Shown here one piece after another: positions 25,294 to 34,926 of a stretch of 57,366 nucleotides of DNA; the stretch's first letter is position 1; the number at the start of each line of letters is the position of its first letter. The notes under the pieces are model-generated. The model was given only the letters and a program-made list of their open reading frames with translations, had not been told where the DNA came from and made no database searches. The position numbers were made by a program, and so were the translations under genes. This DNA is from Alphaproteobacteria bacterium (GTDB taxonomy: Bacteria > Pseudomonadota > Alphaproteobacteria > Rhizobiales > Hyphomicrobiaceae), in the NCBI GenBank assembly GCA_019137195.1, contig JAGVSR010000133.1, positions 1-57,366 on the forward strand, written 5' to 3'.

Positions 25294-25447
25294 CCAGGGG
25301 CCCCTTTTGCCTCCAACAGGCTCCCGGGTCAACGGCTTATCGGGGCGGTTCGGCCGTGACGCCTGCGGCAAGCGGTGCGCACGTCGGCGGGCTCGCGCGC
25401 CGTCGCTGGTCAGCCCGCGGGCAGGGCGGGCGGCACGGACGGCCGCT

Positions 25448-26209
25448 TTACGGTCCGTGTGCGATCAGATCGCGGAGCGCGGCGGGATCGGTGGGCAGGT
25501 GGCGCACGGCGGCCTCTGGGGAGGGGGTGCCGCGGGTGACGGCGGCGGCAGCCACGAGAGGCGGCGCGAGCGAGAGATCGTAGACGTCGAAGAACGCGGA
25601 CGGGGCCTCCTGCGGCGGGACCTCGCGGGTTTCGCTCCAGGCGCCGAGCGCCCCGAGCACGTGGCCGACGCCGCGGCCGTCGGCCTTGCCGAGCGCCTCG
25701 AGACGCACCCAGGCCTCGAGGAAGCGGCGGCCGGGATCGGCATCGGGAAGCGGTCCGCAGGGGGTGAGTCGCGACGCGGCGTTCTCGATGCGTGCGACGC
25801 GATGCGGCTGCAGCCCGATCTCGCGCGGTGCCTCGAGGTCGACGCCGATCGAGGCGTCGCGTGCGACGGCGACGAGCGCCCTGCCAGCCGTGTGCGAGAG
25901 GCTAAAGGTGCCGTCGAGGCCGGTGAGCGAGAGCTTGCCGCTGGCGGCCAGCTCGTATGGAGCACCGCGCCAAGAGGCGCCGAAAGTGCTGATGACGACG
26001 ATGCGCAGGGCAAGATGGGAGTGGAGGCGGTGGCGACGAGCTTCGGCGCTGGGGCCCATGGTCAGGCGTGCGCGGTCCGTCTCGGCGAGAAGCGACCACT
26101 CGCGGTCAATAGCTTCGAGAGCCGCCCCGCAGGCTTCGAGGTCGGCAAGCCAGACCTGTGGCGCCGCGGTTGGCCTGGTCCCTTTCGCCGTGGAGGCCTG
26201 AGGCGTCAC
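25448..26209 (-). CDS. 4'-phosphopantetheinyl transferase superfamily protein
   Basis: Moves phosphopantetheine from CoA to a carrier protein Ser. 253 residues, the length of Sfp-type enzymes. Motifs: [15 protein letters not shown], then [10 protein letters not shown] (GVDxE, metal ligands Asp and Glu), and [21 protein letters not shown] (the W-x2-KEA-x2-K motif; the first Lys position is Leu-Glu here, RLEALGKA, a variant seen in other members). The start overlaps the stop of the MerR gene by four bases, so both are in one transcript, an unusual pairing. Its carrier-protein target is unknown; no NRPS or PKS gene is in the window. Confidence 0.87.
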   Translation of the reverse strand: MTPQASTAKGTRPTAAPQVWLADLEACGAALEAIDREWSLLAETDRARLTMGPSAEARRHRLHSHLALRIVVISTFGASWRGAPYELAASGKLSLTGLDGTFSLSHTAGRALVAVARDASIGVDLEAPREIGLQPHRVARIENAASRLTPCGPLPDADPGRRFLEAWVRLEALGKADGRGVGHVLGALGAWSETREVPPQEAPSAFFDVYDLSLAPPLVAAAAVTRGTPSPEAAVRHLPTDPAALRDLIAHGP

Positions 26210-26739
26210 CCGCGGGCCGAGCCCGCCCGGCGCTGTGCCGTCTTGGCCTCGCCGGCCAGGACATCAGCCATCAAGAGCCGGCGGCAAGCCTCGAGCTCGG
26301 CGATGAGTGCCTCGACCTGGGCACGCCGCTCGCTGGCCTTGGACGGAGGGCTCGGCACGGTAGCGAGCGAAACGGGTGCCTTGGCGAGCTTCTTGTCGAG
26401 GCCGTCGGGCCTGGCGGCGGCCTTGCGGCCCCGCTTCGAGGCGGCAGCCTCGGCTTGGGCCGCCGCGAGCTCGCGCGAGAGCGTCTTGACGTGCTCTATG
26501 CCATGCTCGCGCAGGATCTTCTGCACGCCTTTGATGGTGTAGCCCTCGGCGTGGAGCAAATGGCGAATGCCGCGCAGGAGCTCCATGTCCTCGGGACGGT
26601 AGTAGCGCCGTCCGCCACCGCGCTTCATGGGGCGGATCTGGGGAAACTTCGCCTCCCAAAAGCGCAGGACGTGCTTCGGAACGTCGAGCTCGTCGGCGAC
26701 CTCGCTGATGGTCCGGAATGCTTCAACAGCCTTGCTCAT
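26206..26739 (-). CDS. MerR family transcriptional regulator
   Basis: 177 residues from the ATG at 26739. N-terminal winged [72 protein letters not shown] is the MerR pattern with its wing. No effector Cys motif is seen. The C-terminal half is Lys/Ala-rich and possibly helical. This gene sits after ihfA in many Hyphomicrobiales genomes; its target is not known to me. The frame runs on upstream of 26739 but without HTH features. Confidence 0.9.
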   Translation of the reverse strand: MSKAVEAFRTISEVADELDVPKHVLRFWEAKFPQIRPMKRGGGRRYYRPEDMELLRGIRHLLHAEGYTIKGVQKILREHGIEHVKTLSRELAAAQAEAAASKRGRKAAARPDGLDKKLAKAPVSLATVPSPPSKASERRAQVEALIAELEACRRLLMADVLAGEAKTAQRRAGSARG

Positions 26740-26980
26740 GGGGCCCTCGACGCCTGCCGTTCGCGATCGGACCACAATAGGTGGGAGAGGCAGCGCCGTC
26801 GCGGGCAATTGATCGCCGGGACCACGAAATCCCCAACAATGATGATGCTTTCGGATTACGGGCTGTCAAAGCGCTTCGGGGCGCTCGCGCAGGGGCACCG
26901 GTTTCATGGCAGATCCTCGCCATGGGCTTCGCGACGCGCCTGCCGAGAGAGCGTGCCGCCGGGCGAGGACGGACGCCGGG

Positions 26981-27298
26981 CTACTCGGCGGCCTTGCGGC
27001 GCAGAAGGCCGGCGTTGATGCGGTCCTTCATGATGTTGGACGCGCGGAACACGAGCACGCGCCGCGGCGTGATCGGGACCTCCTTGCCGGTCTTGGGGTT
27101 GCGCCCCACGCGCTCACCCTTCTGCCGGATGCCGAAGGAGCCGAACGACGACAGCTTGACGGTGACGCCGTTGGCGAGGCTGCCCGAGATCTCGTTCAGG
27201 ATGAGCTCGACGAGCTCCTGGCTCTCATTGCGCGGCAAGCCGACCTTGCGCACCAGCGCCTCTGCCAAATCGGCACGCGTCAACGTCTTTCCACTCAT
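26981..27298 (-). CDS. ihfA: Integration host factor subunit alpha
   Basis: DNA-bending protein that forms a dimer with IhfB; 105 residues, canonical length. [22 protein letters not shown] at the N-terminus, the [19 protein letters not shown] arm with the Pro that intercalates, and [12 protein letters not shown] typical of the alpha subunit rather than HU. Lies between fabH and merR, as in other Hyphomicrobiales. An AT-rich stretch at about 27395-27410 upstream may contain its promoter. Confidence 0.96.
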   Translation of the reverse strand: MSGKTLTRADLAEALVRKVGLPRNESQELVELILNEISGSLANGVTVKLSSFGSFGIRQKGERVGRNPKTGKEVPITPRRVLVFRASNIMKDRINAGLLRRKAAE

Positions 27299-27454
27299 GG
27301 CACGCTTGCTCCCCGAAGCCGCGGTTTTTTCCGATGCTAGCCAATGGCGATCGGGCGGTCAACGGGTTCTCGGCCTCAACACGCTGAAAACAATGCGAAT
27401 ATTTACGAATGGTGGCCGGAACGGCCGGTGGCGGCGACTTTCGGAGCCGCGACG

Positions 27455-28432
27455 TCACCAGCGGGCCAGCACGGCACCCCAGGTGAAACCACCGCCCATG
27501 GCCTCCAACATGACCAGGCTGCCTTCCTTAACGCGATGCTCCTCGAACGCGTGGTTCAGGGCCAGGGGGATCGAGGCGGCGGAGGTGTTGCCGTGCTTCG
27601 ACAGTGTCATGACGATCTTGTCGGGCGAGACGTTCAGTTTCTTGGCGATGCCGTCGAGAATGCGGGCGTTGGCCTGGTGAGGGATGTAGAGGTCGATCTC
27701 GTCCGGCGCGTAGCCGGTCATGACGAGGACCTCCTCCATTACGCCCGAGATCTTCTGGATGGCGTGACGGAACACCTCACGGCCGTTCATGCGCAGGTGG
27801 CCGACGGTCTTGGTCGAGCCAGGTCCGCCGTCGACGTAGAGCAGGTCCTCGTAGCGCCCGTCGGAGCGGATGCGGGTGGCGAGGATGCCGCGGTCCTCTC
27901 TGGTTCCGTGCTGGGGCTGGGCCTCGAGCACCACGGCGCCTGCGCCGTCGCCGAAGAGAACGCAGGTGGCACGGTCGGTCCAGTCGAGGATGCGCGAGAA
28001 GGTCTCGGCGCCGACGACGACGGCGCGCTTGGCCTGGCCGGCCTTGAGGAAGTTGTCGGCAATCGTCAGCGCGTAGACGAAGCCCGAGCAGACGGCCTGC
28101 ACGTCGAAGGCGCAGCCGCGCGTGATGCCGAGACCGGCCTGGATCTTGACGGCGGTCGCAGGGAAGGTTTTGTCGGGCGTGGCGGTGGCGCAGATGACGA
28201 GATCGATGTCGGTCGGGTCGATGCCCGCGCGCACCAGCGCCTTGTGAGCAGCGGCGATTCCGAGCGTCGAGGTCAGCTCGTCATCGCCGGCAATATGGCG
28301 CTGGCGGATGCCCGAGCGCTCCACGATCCACTCGTCCGTCGTGTCGACGATCTTGGAGATATCGTCGTTCGTCATGATGCGCTTCGGAAGGTGAGCGCCT
28401 ACGCCGCGTATAACCGATCGGATGACTGCCAC
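27455..28432 (-). CDS. fabH: 3-oxoacyl-ACP synthase III
   Basis: Starts fatty acid synthesis by joining acetyl-CoA and malonyl-ACP. 325 residues with the Cys-His-Asn triad: Cys115 in [11 protein letters not shown], His in [10 protein letters not shown] and Asn in [29 protein letters not shown] near the N-terminus is a FabH signature. 24 bases after plsX on the same strand, so cotranscribed. Confidence 0.97.
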   Translation of the reverse strand: MAVIRSVIRGVGAHLPKRIMTNDDISKIVDTTDEWIVERSGIRQRHIAGDDELTSTLGIAAAHKALVRAGIDPTDIDLVICATATPDKTFPATAVKIQAGLGITRGCAFDVQAVCSGFVYALTIADNFLKAGQAKRAVVVGAETFSRILDWTDRATCVLFGDGAGAVVLEAQPQHGTREDRGILATRIRSDGRYEDLLYVDGGPGSTKTVGHLRMNGREVFRHAIQKISGVMEEVLVMTGYAPDEIDLYIPHQANARILDGIAKKLNVSPDKIVMTLSKHGNTSAASIPLALNHAFEEHRVKEGSLVMLEAMGGGFTWGAVLARW

Positions 28433-28456
28433 GAGATAATCCCAGCTTTCTCGAGT

Positions 28457-29539
28457 TTAGGCGCCGCCGTCGCCGGAGGTGCTGCCGCCGGCCGGGCCGG
28501 CTGTCTCCGACGCCTTGCCGAGCTTGTTGTGGAAGGAGTCCAGATCGGACGCCAGGCGCTCCAGAAGACCGCTTCCCGCCAACTCGTAGCCGAGATCGAC
28601 GGCGCTCGCAAAGCCAAGGGCGTCGGTGCCGCCATGGCTCTTGATGGCGATGCCGTTGAGGCCCAGAAACGTGCCGCCGTTGACGCGGCGCGGGTCGAGC
28701 TTCTCCTTCAGGACACGGAAGCCGCCGCGGGCGATCATGGCGCCGACCTTCGACACCCACGAGCGGGTCATGGCGGCCTTGAGATAATGTGTGATCTGCC
28801 GCGCCGTGCCTTCGGCGGTTTTCAAGGCGATATTGCCGGCAAAGCCTTCGACCACAACGACGTCGACCTTGCCCTGTCCGATCTCGTCGCCTTCGACGAA
28901 GCCTCGGTAATCGAGCGGCGCGGCGATGTCCTTGAGGAGTGCGTGCGCCTCCTTGACGTCCTCGTTGCCCTTCACCTCCTCGGTGCCGACGTTCAAGAGG
29001 CCGACGGTCGGGCGCTCGACGTGGAAGAGCGTGCGGGCCATCGCTGCGCCGAGCAGCGCGAAGTCGGTGAGCTGGCGGGCGCTGGCGCCGATGTTGGCGC
29101 CGACGTCGAGCACGATGCACTCGGCCTCGATCGTGGGCCATATGGCGGCGATGGCAGGCCGCTCGATGCCGCGCATGGGGCGCAGGATCAGCTTGGCCAT
29201 GGCCATCAGCGCGCCGGTGTTGCCGGCGGAAACGGCCGCGTGCGCCTCACCTGTTTTCACGGCCTCGAGCGCCATCCACATGGACGAGCCCTTGCCGCGC
29301 CTCAGTGCCTGGCTCGGCTTCTCGTGCATGGGGACGACCTGGGCCGTGTGGACGACGCGCGAGCGCGCCTTGAGATCGGGGTTGGCTTCGAGATGTGGTG
29401 CGATGGCCGCCTCGTCGCCGTAGAAGACGAACGAGAGCTGGGGGTGGCGGACGAGCGAGATGGCCGCGCCGGGCACGACGACGCCCGGGCCGTGGTCGCC
29501 TCCCATCGCGTCGAGCGCGAGCGTCCGCGGTTCAGCCAT
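28457..29539 (-). CDS. plsX: Phosphate acyltransferase
   Basis: Makes acyl-phosphate from acyl-ACP for PlsY in phospholipid synthesis. 360 residues from the ATG at 29539, which begins the PlsX pattern ([19 protein letters not shown]); the frame runs 131 codons further upstream but those read as DUF177 spacer in another frame. Other family segments: [61 protein letters not shown]. The last 20 residues are Gly/Ser/Ala-rich. Downstream of the DUF177 gene, with no rpmF between them. Confidence 0.97.
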   Translation of the reverse strand: MAEPRTLALDAMGGDHGPGVVVPGAAISLVRHPQLSFVFYGDEAAIAPHLEANPDLKARSRVVHTAQVVPMHEKPSQALRRGKGSSMWMALEAVKTGEAHAAVSAGNTGALMAMAKLILRPMRGIERPAIAAIWPTIEAECIVLDVGANIGASARQLTDFALLGAAMARTLFHVERPTVGLLNVGTEEVKGNEDVKEAHALLKDIAAPLDYRGFVEGDEIGQGKVDVVVVEGFAGNIALKTAEGTARQITHYLKAAMTRSWVSKVGAMIARGGFRVLKEKLDPRRVNGGTFLGLNGIAIKSHGGTDALGFASAVDLGYELAGSGLLERLASDLDSFHNKLGKASETAGPAGGSTSGDGGA

Positions 29540-29705
29540 GAAGCGCCTTGCCTTTTTGCTATCCGAGGGAACTTGCAGCTGCCGCAGTCCACGCCGGCGG
29601 ATCCCCTCTGCGGCGCGGGCAGGGGCGGAACATACAAGGTTGAGGGTGCGAGACAACCCCCGAAAACGTGGCCATGAAAGCGCAGGCGACACGAGGGAGC
29701 AGGCG

Positions 29706-30260
29706 TCATTCTGTCCGCTTGAGCCGGGAGAGAGCCGCAAAGGCGCCGCCCATGTCGCGGTCCTCGGCCTCCTTTGGATCGCTCCAGTCGAAGGCGGCGC
29801 CCTCTTTGCGCGGATAGGGATCGATGCCCGCCGACAGGATCTCGAAGGCGACGCGGCCGACGTCGACGGCGTTCCCCGGGAGCGGCTCGACGTCGGCGCC
29901 CGAGAGAATTGGCAGGTCGTCGTCGGTGTCATCGCTGCGCTCGGGCCGGTCGCCGCTCGCGGGCCGGAACTCGATATCGAACGTTTCCTCGAGTGCCTGC
30001 TCGATCGGCTCCAGGGTGATTACGCAGGCTTGGCGATAGCGGGCGGCGAGCGAGCCTTCGAGGCCGACGCGACCTTGTCCGAGCGGCTTCAGGCTGTAAT
30101 CGACCACGAGGTGGTCGAGCGCCAGCACACCGAGCGCGGCGGCGAGGCGTGTCCTCTCGTCGAGGGTCGCCTCGCGCCGCGACTTGAGTCCGTTACCGGG
30201 CAATCCGGCCACGTCGTGGCGCCACGAGAGCGGCTCGCCGGGGGCGTGAGCATCGGTCAT
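29706..30260 (-). CDS. DUF177 (YceD-like) protein
   Basis: 184 residues from the ATG at 30260. The central part ([57 protein letters not shown]) and the acidic segment [10 protein letters not shown], then [27 protein letters not shown] match DUF177. In other bacteria YceD is linked with 23S rRNA maturation and ribosomal protein L32, often with rpmF next to it; here rpmF is absent and the gene precedes plsX directly. 16 bases after the CBP3 gene. Confidence 0.9.
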   Translation of the reverse strand: MTDAHAPGEPLSWRHDVAGLPGNGLKSRREATLDERTRLAAALGVLALDHLVVDYSLKPLGQGRVGLEGSLAARYRQACVITLEPIEQALEETFDIEFRPASGDRPERSDDTDDDLPILSGADVEPLPGNAVDVGRVAFEILSAGIDPYPRKEGAAFDWSDPKEAEDRDMGGAFAALSRLKRTE

Positions 30261-30276
30261 ATCGGTCGTCTCCTTC

Positions 30277-30816
30277 TCACGATCGCTCACTGCCATCCAG
30301 CAGCGTGGGGATCTCGCCGCGGGCGAGCCGGTCGAAGGGCGTACGCTCGAGGACCGCGGCGACTGCATCAAGGTGACGGGCCAAGCCGGCGGTGTCGACA
30401 CCCGGCAGGAGGGGCGATAGGGCGCTCTCGAGCTCCGCGGGGCCTTCTGCGAGCCCCTTGCCGACGAGCTCGAGGCGCTCGTAGAGGCCGACCGCGGCGC
30501 GCTTCACCCGTTTCGGCACTGCAAGATCGCCGGTGCCAAGCTCGCGCATGCAGTCGTCCATGTCGACGACGAAGGCCTCGTTGACGAGGCGAGCGAGCTG
30601 CGTGCCGGGAGCGCCCGCGGCGGCGAGCCGGCGATTGAGCAGGGCGAGATGCAACACGACCATCTCGTAGCGCCCGGCAGGCGTGTCCGGCACGCGCAGG
30701 GCACTGTAGAGGTGCGGGCGGCGGGCGATGGCCACGACACCGCCATAAAGCTCTACCGCAATAGGACGGTCCGGGTCACCAAACAGGAGCCGGGAAAGAA
30801 AGCCGGGCTTATCCAC
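30277..30816 (-). CDS. Ubiquinol-cytochrome c chaperone (CBP3 family)
   Basis: 179 residues from a GTG start. The pattern LYSALRVPDTPAGRYEMVVLHLALLNRRL, then QLARLVNEAFVVDMDDCMRELGTGDLAVPKRVKRAAVGLYERL, is typical of the CBP3/UQCC1 family. In mitochondria this protein assists cytochrome b maturation for the bc1 complex, so a role in bc1 assembly is inferred. First gene of the block leading to DUF177-plsX-fabH; divergent from bamE with 105 bases between the starts. Confidence 0.92.
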   Translation of the reverse strand: MDKPGFLSRLLFGDPDRPIAVELYGGVVAIARRPHLYSALRVPDTPAGRYEMVVLHLALLNRRLAAAGAPGTQLARLVNEAFVVDMDDCMRELGTGDLAVPKRVKRAAVGLYERLELVGKGLAEGPAELESALSPLLPGVDTAGLARHLDAVAAVLERTPFDRLARGEIPTLLDGSERS

Positions 30817-30921
30817 TGCTCAGGGCGCCTTCAACAGGACTTCGAGGGGAGACCGCGGGGCGGCGTTGCCTCGGGTATGGAAGTACGTTACGGCGCCATT
30901 GGGGCCACCGGGGATGATTCT

Positions 30922-31434
30922 ATGGATGGGGATCCTATCTTGCGCCGGTCGAAATTGACGCGCCTCAGCCCGAACGGGCGTGCGGTCCGCCGTCCGACTA
31001 AAACCATACTGGCGCTCGTGTGTGCGGCGGTTCTTTCCACCGGCTGCGCAGAACAGATCACCAAGCGTGGGCACATCTTCCACGACAGCGACCTCGTGCA
31101 AATCCAGAACGGCATGAGCCAGGACCAGGTTCGCATGGTCATGGGCACGCCGACGACGACCACGACCAGCGGCTCGGGCAACGTCTACTACTACATCTCC
31201 TCGACGCAGGCGCAGTCGTCGTTCTTCAAGCCGACCGAGAAGGACCGGCAGGTTGCCGCCGTCTATTTCGATCCAAACGGCGGCGTCGAGCGTGTCGCCA
31301 ACTACGGGCTCAAAGACGGCAAGATCTTCGACTACATCACAGCCACGACACCGGCGCCGGGCGGCAAGGACGAAGGCCTGCTCAAGCAGCTCTTCCGCAA
31401 CCTCGGCCAGAAGCAGATCTTCGGGGACGGCTGA
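30922..31434 (+). CDS. bamE: Outer membrane assembly lipoprotein BamE (SmpA/OmlA)
   Basis: Component of the BAM complex that inserts outer-membrane proteins. 170 residues from the ATG at 30922. N-terminal signal with lipobox VLSTGC (Cys42); the BamE domain follows: DLVQIQNGMSQDQVRMVMGTPTTT, NVYYYISSTQAQSSFFKPTEKDRQVAAVYFD, GGVERVANYGLKDGKIFDY. The n-region of about 28 residues is long; other starts upstream in the same frame are possible but less likely. The divergent CBP3-bamE arrangement is common in alphaproteobacteria. Confidence 0.92.
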   Translation: MDGDPILRRSKLTRLSPNGRAVRRPTKTILALVCAAVLSTGCAEQITKRGHIFHDSDLVQIQNGMSQDQVRMVMGTPTTTTTSGSGNVYYYISSTQAQSSFFKPTEKDRQVAAVYFDPNGGVERVANYGLKDGKIFDYITATTPAPGGKDEGLLKQLFRNLGQKQIFGDG

Positions 31435-31527
31435 GGTCGGGCGATCGCCAGATCATGAGGTTGCACACAATGCACGCCGCGCAGATTCGGGACATCTGCC
31501 TCGGCGCCCTGGCGGTTTCGGTCTGCG

Positions 31528-32166
31528 CTACTTGGCGGGGTTGCCGCCCTTGATGGTGAGGAGTGCAGCGGTGGCTGCAACCTTGGCCTTGTCGGCGCAT
31601 TCCTCCTTGACGGTGGCCGTACACTCGACGCGCACGGTGTAGGGCACGCCGAACTTCTCGATCGTGTACTCGGCGACATAGCCTGGCGTGCCTTCGGCCT
31701 CTGCGTCCGCATAGATCGATACGTCAGGACCGTCTGTCGCCTCCGGGCTGATGCCCTCCTTCTCGAACACCTCTGTGCCCGGCGCCGCAGTGCGCACGCG
31801 CAGGTCGGCCTCGATGGTCACCGTCACGTCGCCGTAGTTGTGGGTTGCCTGGTACCAGACCGGATTGTCGGGGTCGTAGATGATCTCGGGCTCGGACGCG
31901 GCCTCGGCGGCGGCGCCCATCGTGCTTCTCACGTTCTCGGGCGGCTCCTTCAGCTCGAGCACCGGCAGGCGAAGCTCGTCCTTGGGGCCTGCGGCGGCCT
32001 CGGGCGCGACGCGCGGCGTGCTCTCGAGGTAGGCCTTGACCTCGGGATCGTCCCACTTCGGCTCGAGCATCTCAACGTCGCCGGCCAACACCGGCGCCGA
32101 CAGGAGCGCGGCAAGCCCTGCTGCGGAAAGAGCGGCGAGCGACTGCCTCATCGAGCGGGCACGCAT
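31528..32166 (-). CDS. Predicted periplasmic protein, function unknown
   Basis: 212 residues. Signal peptide MRARSMRQSLAALSAAGLAALLSAPVLAGD with Ala-x-Ala cleavage. The mature part is acidic (VEMLEPKWDDPEVKAYLES; EIIYDPDNPVWYQATHNYGDVTVTIEADLRVRT), with two Cys near the end (VRVECTATVKEECADKAKV), likely a disulfide. No family recognised. Divergent from the asmA-like gene and convergent with bamE. Confidence 0.7.
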   Translation of the reverse strand: MRARSMRQSLAALSAAGLAALLSAPVLAGDVEMLEPKWDDPEVKAYLESTPRVAPEAAAGPKDELRLPVLELKEPPENVRSTMGAAAEAASEPEIIYDPDNPVWYQATHNYGDVTVTIEADLRVRTAAPGTEVFEKEGISPEATDGPDVSIYADAEAEGTPGYVAEYTIEKFGVPYTVRVECTATVKEECADKAKVAATAALLTIKGGNPAK

Positions 32167-32500
32167 GGTCCTGTCTCCTCGTATCCTGATCAGGGCGCTT
32201 TGCTTGTTTGGGGTCGAGGCGCACTACCCCGCACCAAGCGTCATAAAGTCGAGCCCCTCTTGTTTCAAAGTACATGTAATCACCGGGTGCAAGGGCGATC
32301 AAGGCCGGATCGGATGTTTCGCCCCGTTGCCAGACAATGCCATGCGATCGTGACCTGGCTCGGCTATCCGGATCTTGCCGCAAGTTTCTTGCCGGCACGG
32401 GCGCGGACGTGACAGGATGCGCCCGACCGCCACCGTCGTCGCTGTCCCGGCCGCTCGCCAGACGAGCGAGCGGGTCTCGCGACGTTATATGGGGAATGTC
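32167..32500. other. Divergent promoter region, no gene seen
   Basis: 334 bases between the divergent secreted-protein and asmA-like genes. It contains a slightly AT-richer part at about 32265-32285 (CTTGTTTCAAAGTACATG), which could be a promoter element; no firm consensus found. Confidence 0.35.
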
Positions 32501-34786
32501 ATGACCGACGCAGCGAACAACGCGCCTTCGAAGTCTTCGGGCTCGTCTTGGAAAGGTACGGCCCTGAGGGCGCTCATCGTGCTTGTCGTGGGCGCGATCG
32601 TGGCCGCAGGCCTCATCGTATTCATGGCCGGCTCGGGTGCGCTGACCGACCACGTCGCCAAGCTCGCAACGGACGCTCTCGGGCGCCCAGTGACGATCGG
32701 TAGCGCAAAGATCAGCCTCGGCTCGCCGGCCACGGTAACGGTGTCCGAGGTCGCCATCGCAAACGCCGACGGGAAGCCCGGCAAGGCCGTGACCGTCAAG
32801 GGCGGAACGGCGCGCGTCGACCTCAACTGGTCGCCGCTCCTCAACTTCAATCCGGTGGTGCAATCGATCGAGCTTGTCGAGCCGAAGGCCGAGATCGTGA
32901 CCTCGGCCGACGGCAAGACCAACCTCGATTTCGGCGGCGCGGGGGGCGGCACCAGCGCGCTGGCTCTGCCGCGGACGATCACCGTCAAGCAGGGGAAGCT
33001 CAGCTACGCCAAAGAAGGCGCGGATGCGATCGAGATCAGCGCCATCGATGGCGTTCTCGGCATCGATCCGGCTACGGGCAAGACCTCGGCCAAGGGCCGC
33101 GGCGAGCTCAACGGAGAGGCCGTCGATTTCGACCTGGCGCTCGACGATCTCGCCAAGAGCAGGGCGGGGCTTCCGACCGGTATCAAGGCCTCGGTGAAGG
33201 CGCCCAAGGGTGGCGTCGATCTCGCGGGAGAGGTGGTGCTGTCCGGCGAGCCGCAGTTCAACGGCGACGTGCAGGCCTCGACCGGCTCGCTTTCGGATCT
33301 CGCGCACTGGATCGATCCCAAGAGCACGCTGAAGCCCGGCACGCTGGCAGCGGCGCTCGCAGGCAAGGTGAGGGCACGGACCGGCGAGCTCACGATGGAC
33401 GGAACGGACGTCAAGCTCGGCGGGAACAATGCCAAGGTGACGGGCACGCTCGCCGTCGCAGGTCCGCGTCCCAAGCTCTCCGGCAGCGTCGAGATGGCCC
33501 GGCTCGATCTCGCCGATCCGACGGCGGCACCGCCCGTGCAGCCGGAGGCGGTGGCGGCCCGCGCGGCACCGGCCGAGGAAGAGACGGTGACCGCCGAGCT
33601 CGTGGTGGAGCCCGATCCCCAGGTCTTCATCGAGCACCTCAATGCGATCAAGGCCGGGATTGCGCCGTCGCCGCGGGCGGCGGCAGAGCCGACGGTCGAG
33701 GCGCTCGAGGCGGCTGCTGTCGAGGAGTCCGTGCGGGCAGCGGCAGCCAAGGCGGCGTGGAGCCAGGTTCCGCTCGATCTGTCGAGCCTCGGCAGCGCCG
33801 ACCTCGACGTCGCGCTCACGACGGAGAGCCTTATGGTTGCCGGCTTCGAGCTCAAGAATGCGCGCATCAAGACACATCTCGAGGGAGCCGAGCTGGTGAC
33901 CGTGATCGAGGATGCGGACATCGCGGGCGGTAAGGCAAAAGGCACCATCAAGATCGACGGCAGCAGCCCGAAGGCCGCGGCCGACATCACTCTCGAGCTC
34001 ACGCAGGTCGCCGCTGAGCCGGTAATCACCCAGCTTACCGGCAAGCCGTTCCTGTCCGGGACCACGGACGCCACGATCGAGATCAAGGCCGCAGGCGGCG
34101 ACCTCAATGCGCTCGCCGCCACGATGGAGGGCAAGGCGCGGTTCAAGATGTCGAAAGGGTATTTCCGCGGCATCGACGTCAAGAAGGAAGCCAACAACTT
34201 CTGCCTGTCGGAGCTGCTCAGCGGCGTTTTGAACGGCACCAAGAAATCGTTCCAGGTCGATCTCAAGCAGAAGACCGGGTTCGAGAAGCTCGATGCCGAC
34301 TACACGATCAGGAACGGCGTGGCGAAGAGCGCGCAAGGGCTGGCGGTCGGGGGTGACGAGGTGGAGATCAAGTCGCTGGGCGAGGTCAGCGTCGCGCGGA
34401 AGCTCGTCAACCAGAACGTGCGGCTCAAGGTGGTGCCGCCGCCGAAGGTGCCGTCAATTCCGGTCGTCATTACGGGCAGCTGGGACAAGCTGTCGTTCAA
34501 GCTCGACAATGGCGCTGTCGACTGGATCGCGGTCGTGAATGCCGCCCTGTTCGGCTGCGCGCCGCGCGTCAGTGCGGTCGCAGAGAGCGTACCGGGCGAG
34601 CCGCTGCCTGTGGGAGTCGCGGAGGCGATCGAGGGTGTTCTGGCCGCAAATCCGCCGGGGCTCAACGACGAGGGCAAGGACGCGCTGCGCGCGCTTCTGC
34701 CGGCGAAGTCGGGGCTGGGCGCGGCGCCCGATGGGGCAGCGCAGCCGTCCGATGCGGTGAGCGAACCCTCGGCGCCGGCGCAGTGA
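32501..34786 (+). CDS. AsmA-like envelope protein
   Basis: 761 residues from the ATG at 32501 (an ATG at 32492 is possible). One N-terminal membrane helix (ALRALIVLVVGAIVAAGLIVFMAG), then the AsmA pattern: LATDALGRPVTIGSAKISLGSPATVTVSEVAIANADG, a long beta-rich region, and the C-terminal AsmA_2-like part (YFRGIDVKKEANNFCLSELL, YTIRNGVAKSAQGLAVGGDEVEIKSLGEVS, NVRLKVVPPPKVPSIPVVITGSWDKLSFKLD). AsmA-like proteins bridge the periplasm and are implicated in lipid traffic to the outer membrane. The central part has an Ala/Glu-rich linker (about 345-420). Precedes the M23 gene by 140 bases. Confidence 0.9.
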   Translation: MTDAANNAPSKSSGSSWKGTALRALIVLVVGAIVAAGLIVFMAGSGALTDHVAKLATDALGRPVTIGSAKISLGSPATVTVSEVAIANADGKPGKAVTVKGGTARVDLNWSPLLNFNPVVQSIELVEPKAEIVTSADGKTNLDFGGAGGGTSALALPRTITVKQGKLSYAKEGADAIEISAIDGVLGIDPATGKTSAKGRGELNGEAVDFDLALDDLAKSRAGLPTGIKASVKAPKGGVDLAGEVVLSGEPQFNGDVQASTGSLSDLAHWIDPKSTLKPGTLAAALAGKVRARTGELTMDGTDVKLGGNNAKVTGTLAVAGPRPKLSGSVEMARLDLADPTAAPPVQPEAVAARAAPAEEETVTAELVVEPDPQVFIEHLNAIKAGIAPSPRAAAEPTVEALEAAAVEESVRAAAAKAAWSQVPLDLSSLGSADLDVALTTESLMVAGFELKNARIKTHLEGAELVTVIEDADIAGGKAKGTIKIDGSSPKAAADITLELTQVAAEPVITQLTGKPFLSGTTDATIEIKAAGGDLNALAATMEGKARFKMSKGYFRGIDVKKEANNFCLSELLSGVLNGTKKSFQVDLKQKTGFEKLDADYTIRNGVAKSAQGLAVGGDEVEIKSLGEVSVARKLVNQNVRLKVVPPPKVPSIPVVITGSWDKLSFKLDNGAVDWIAVVNAALFGCAPRVSAVAESVPGEPLPVGVAEAIEGVLAANPPGLNDEGKDALRALLPAKSGLGAAPDGAAQPSDAVSEPSAPAQ

Positions 34787-34926
34787 GCCCGGAGGCTCGA
34801 CAGGCGTCAGCGAGGGTGGGGAGATCTACTCCAGGCCTCTCGCGTTGCCAGCGACCGTCCGGTCAGGCAATAATCGACCGGAGGCGCCCGCCGGGAGTTC
34901 GACCGGGCAATGAGGAGGGGGTGGCT

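Noticed and set aside
27344-29677. 777-codon plus-strand frame opposite fabH and plsX
   Set aside because: It spans two complete genes on the other strand and its translation lacks any domain pattern.
32072-34336. 754-codon minus-strand frame opposite the asmA-like gene
   Set aside because: It is antisense to a recognisable AsmA-like protein, and its translation is Arg/His/Asp-rich without motifs, a typical shadow.
34783-34926. Extension of the M23 gene back to 34783, overlapping the asmA-like stop
   Set aside because: The extra 48 codons come before the signal peptide and have no features; AGGAGG sits eight bases before the GTG at 34927.
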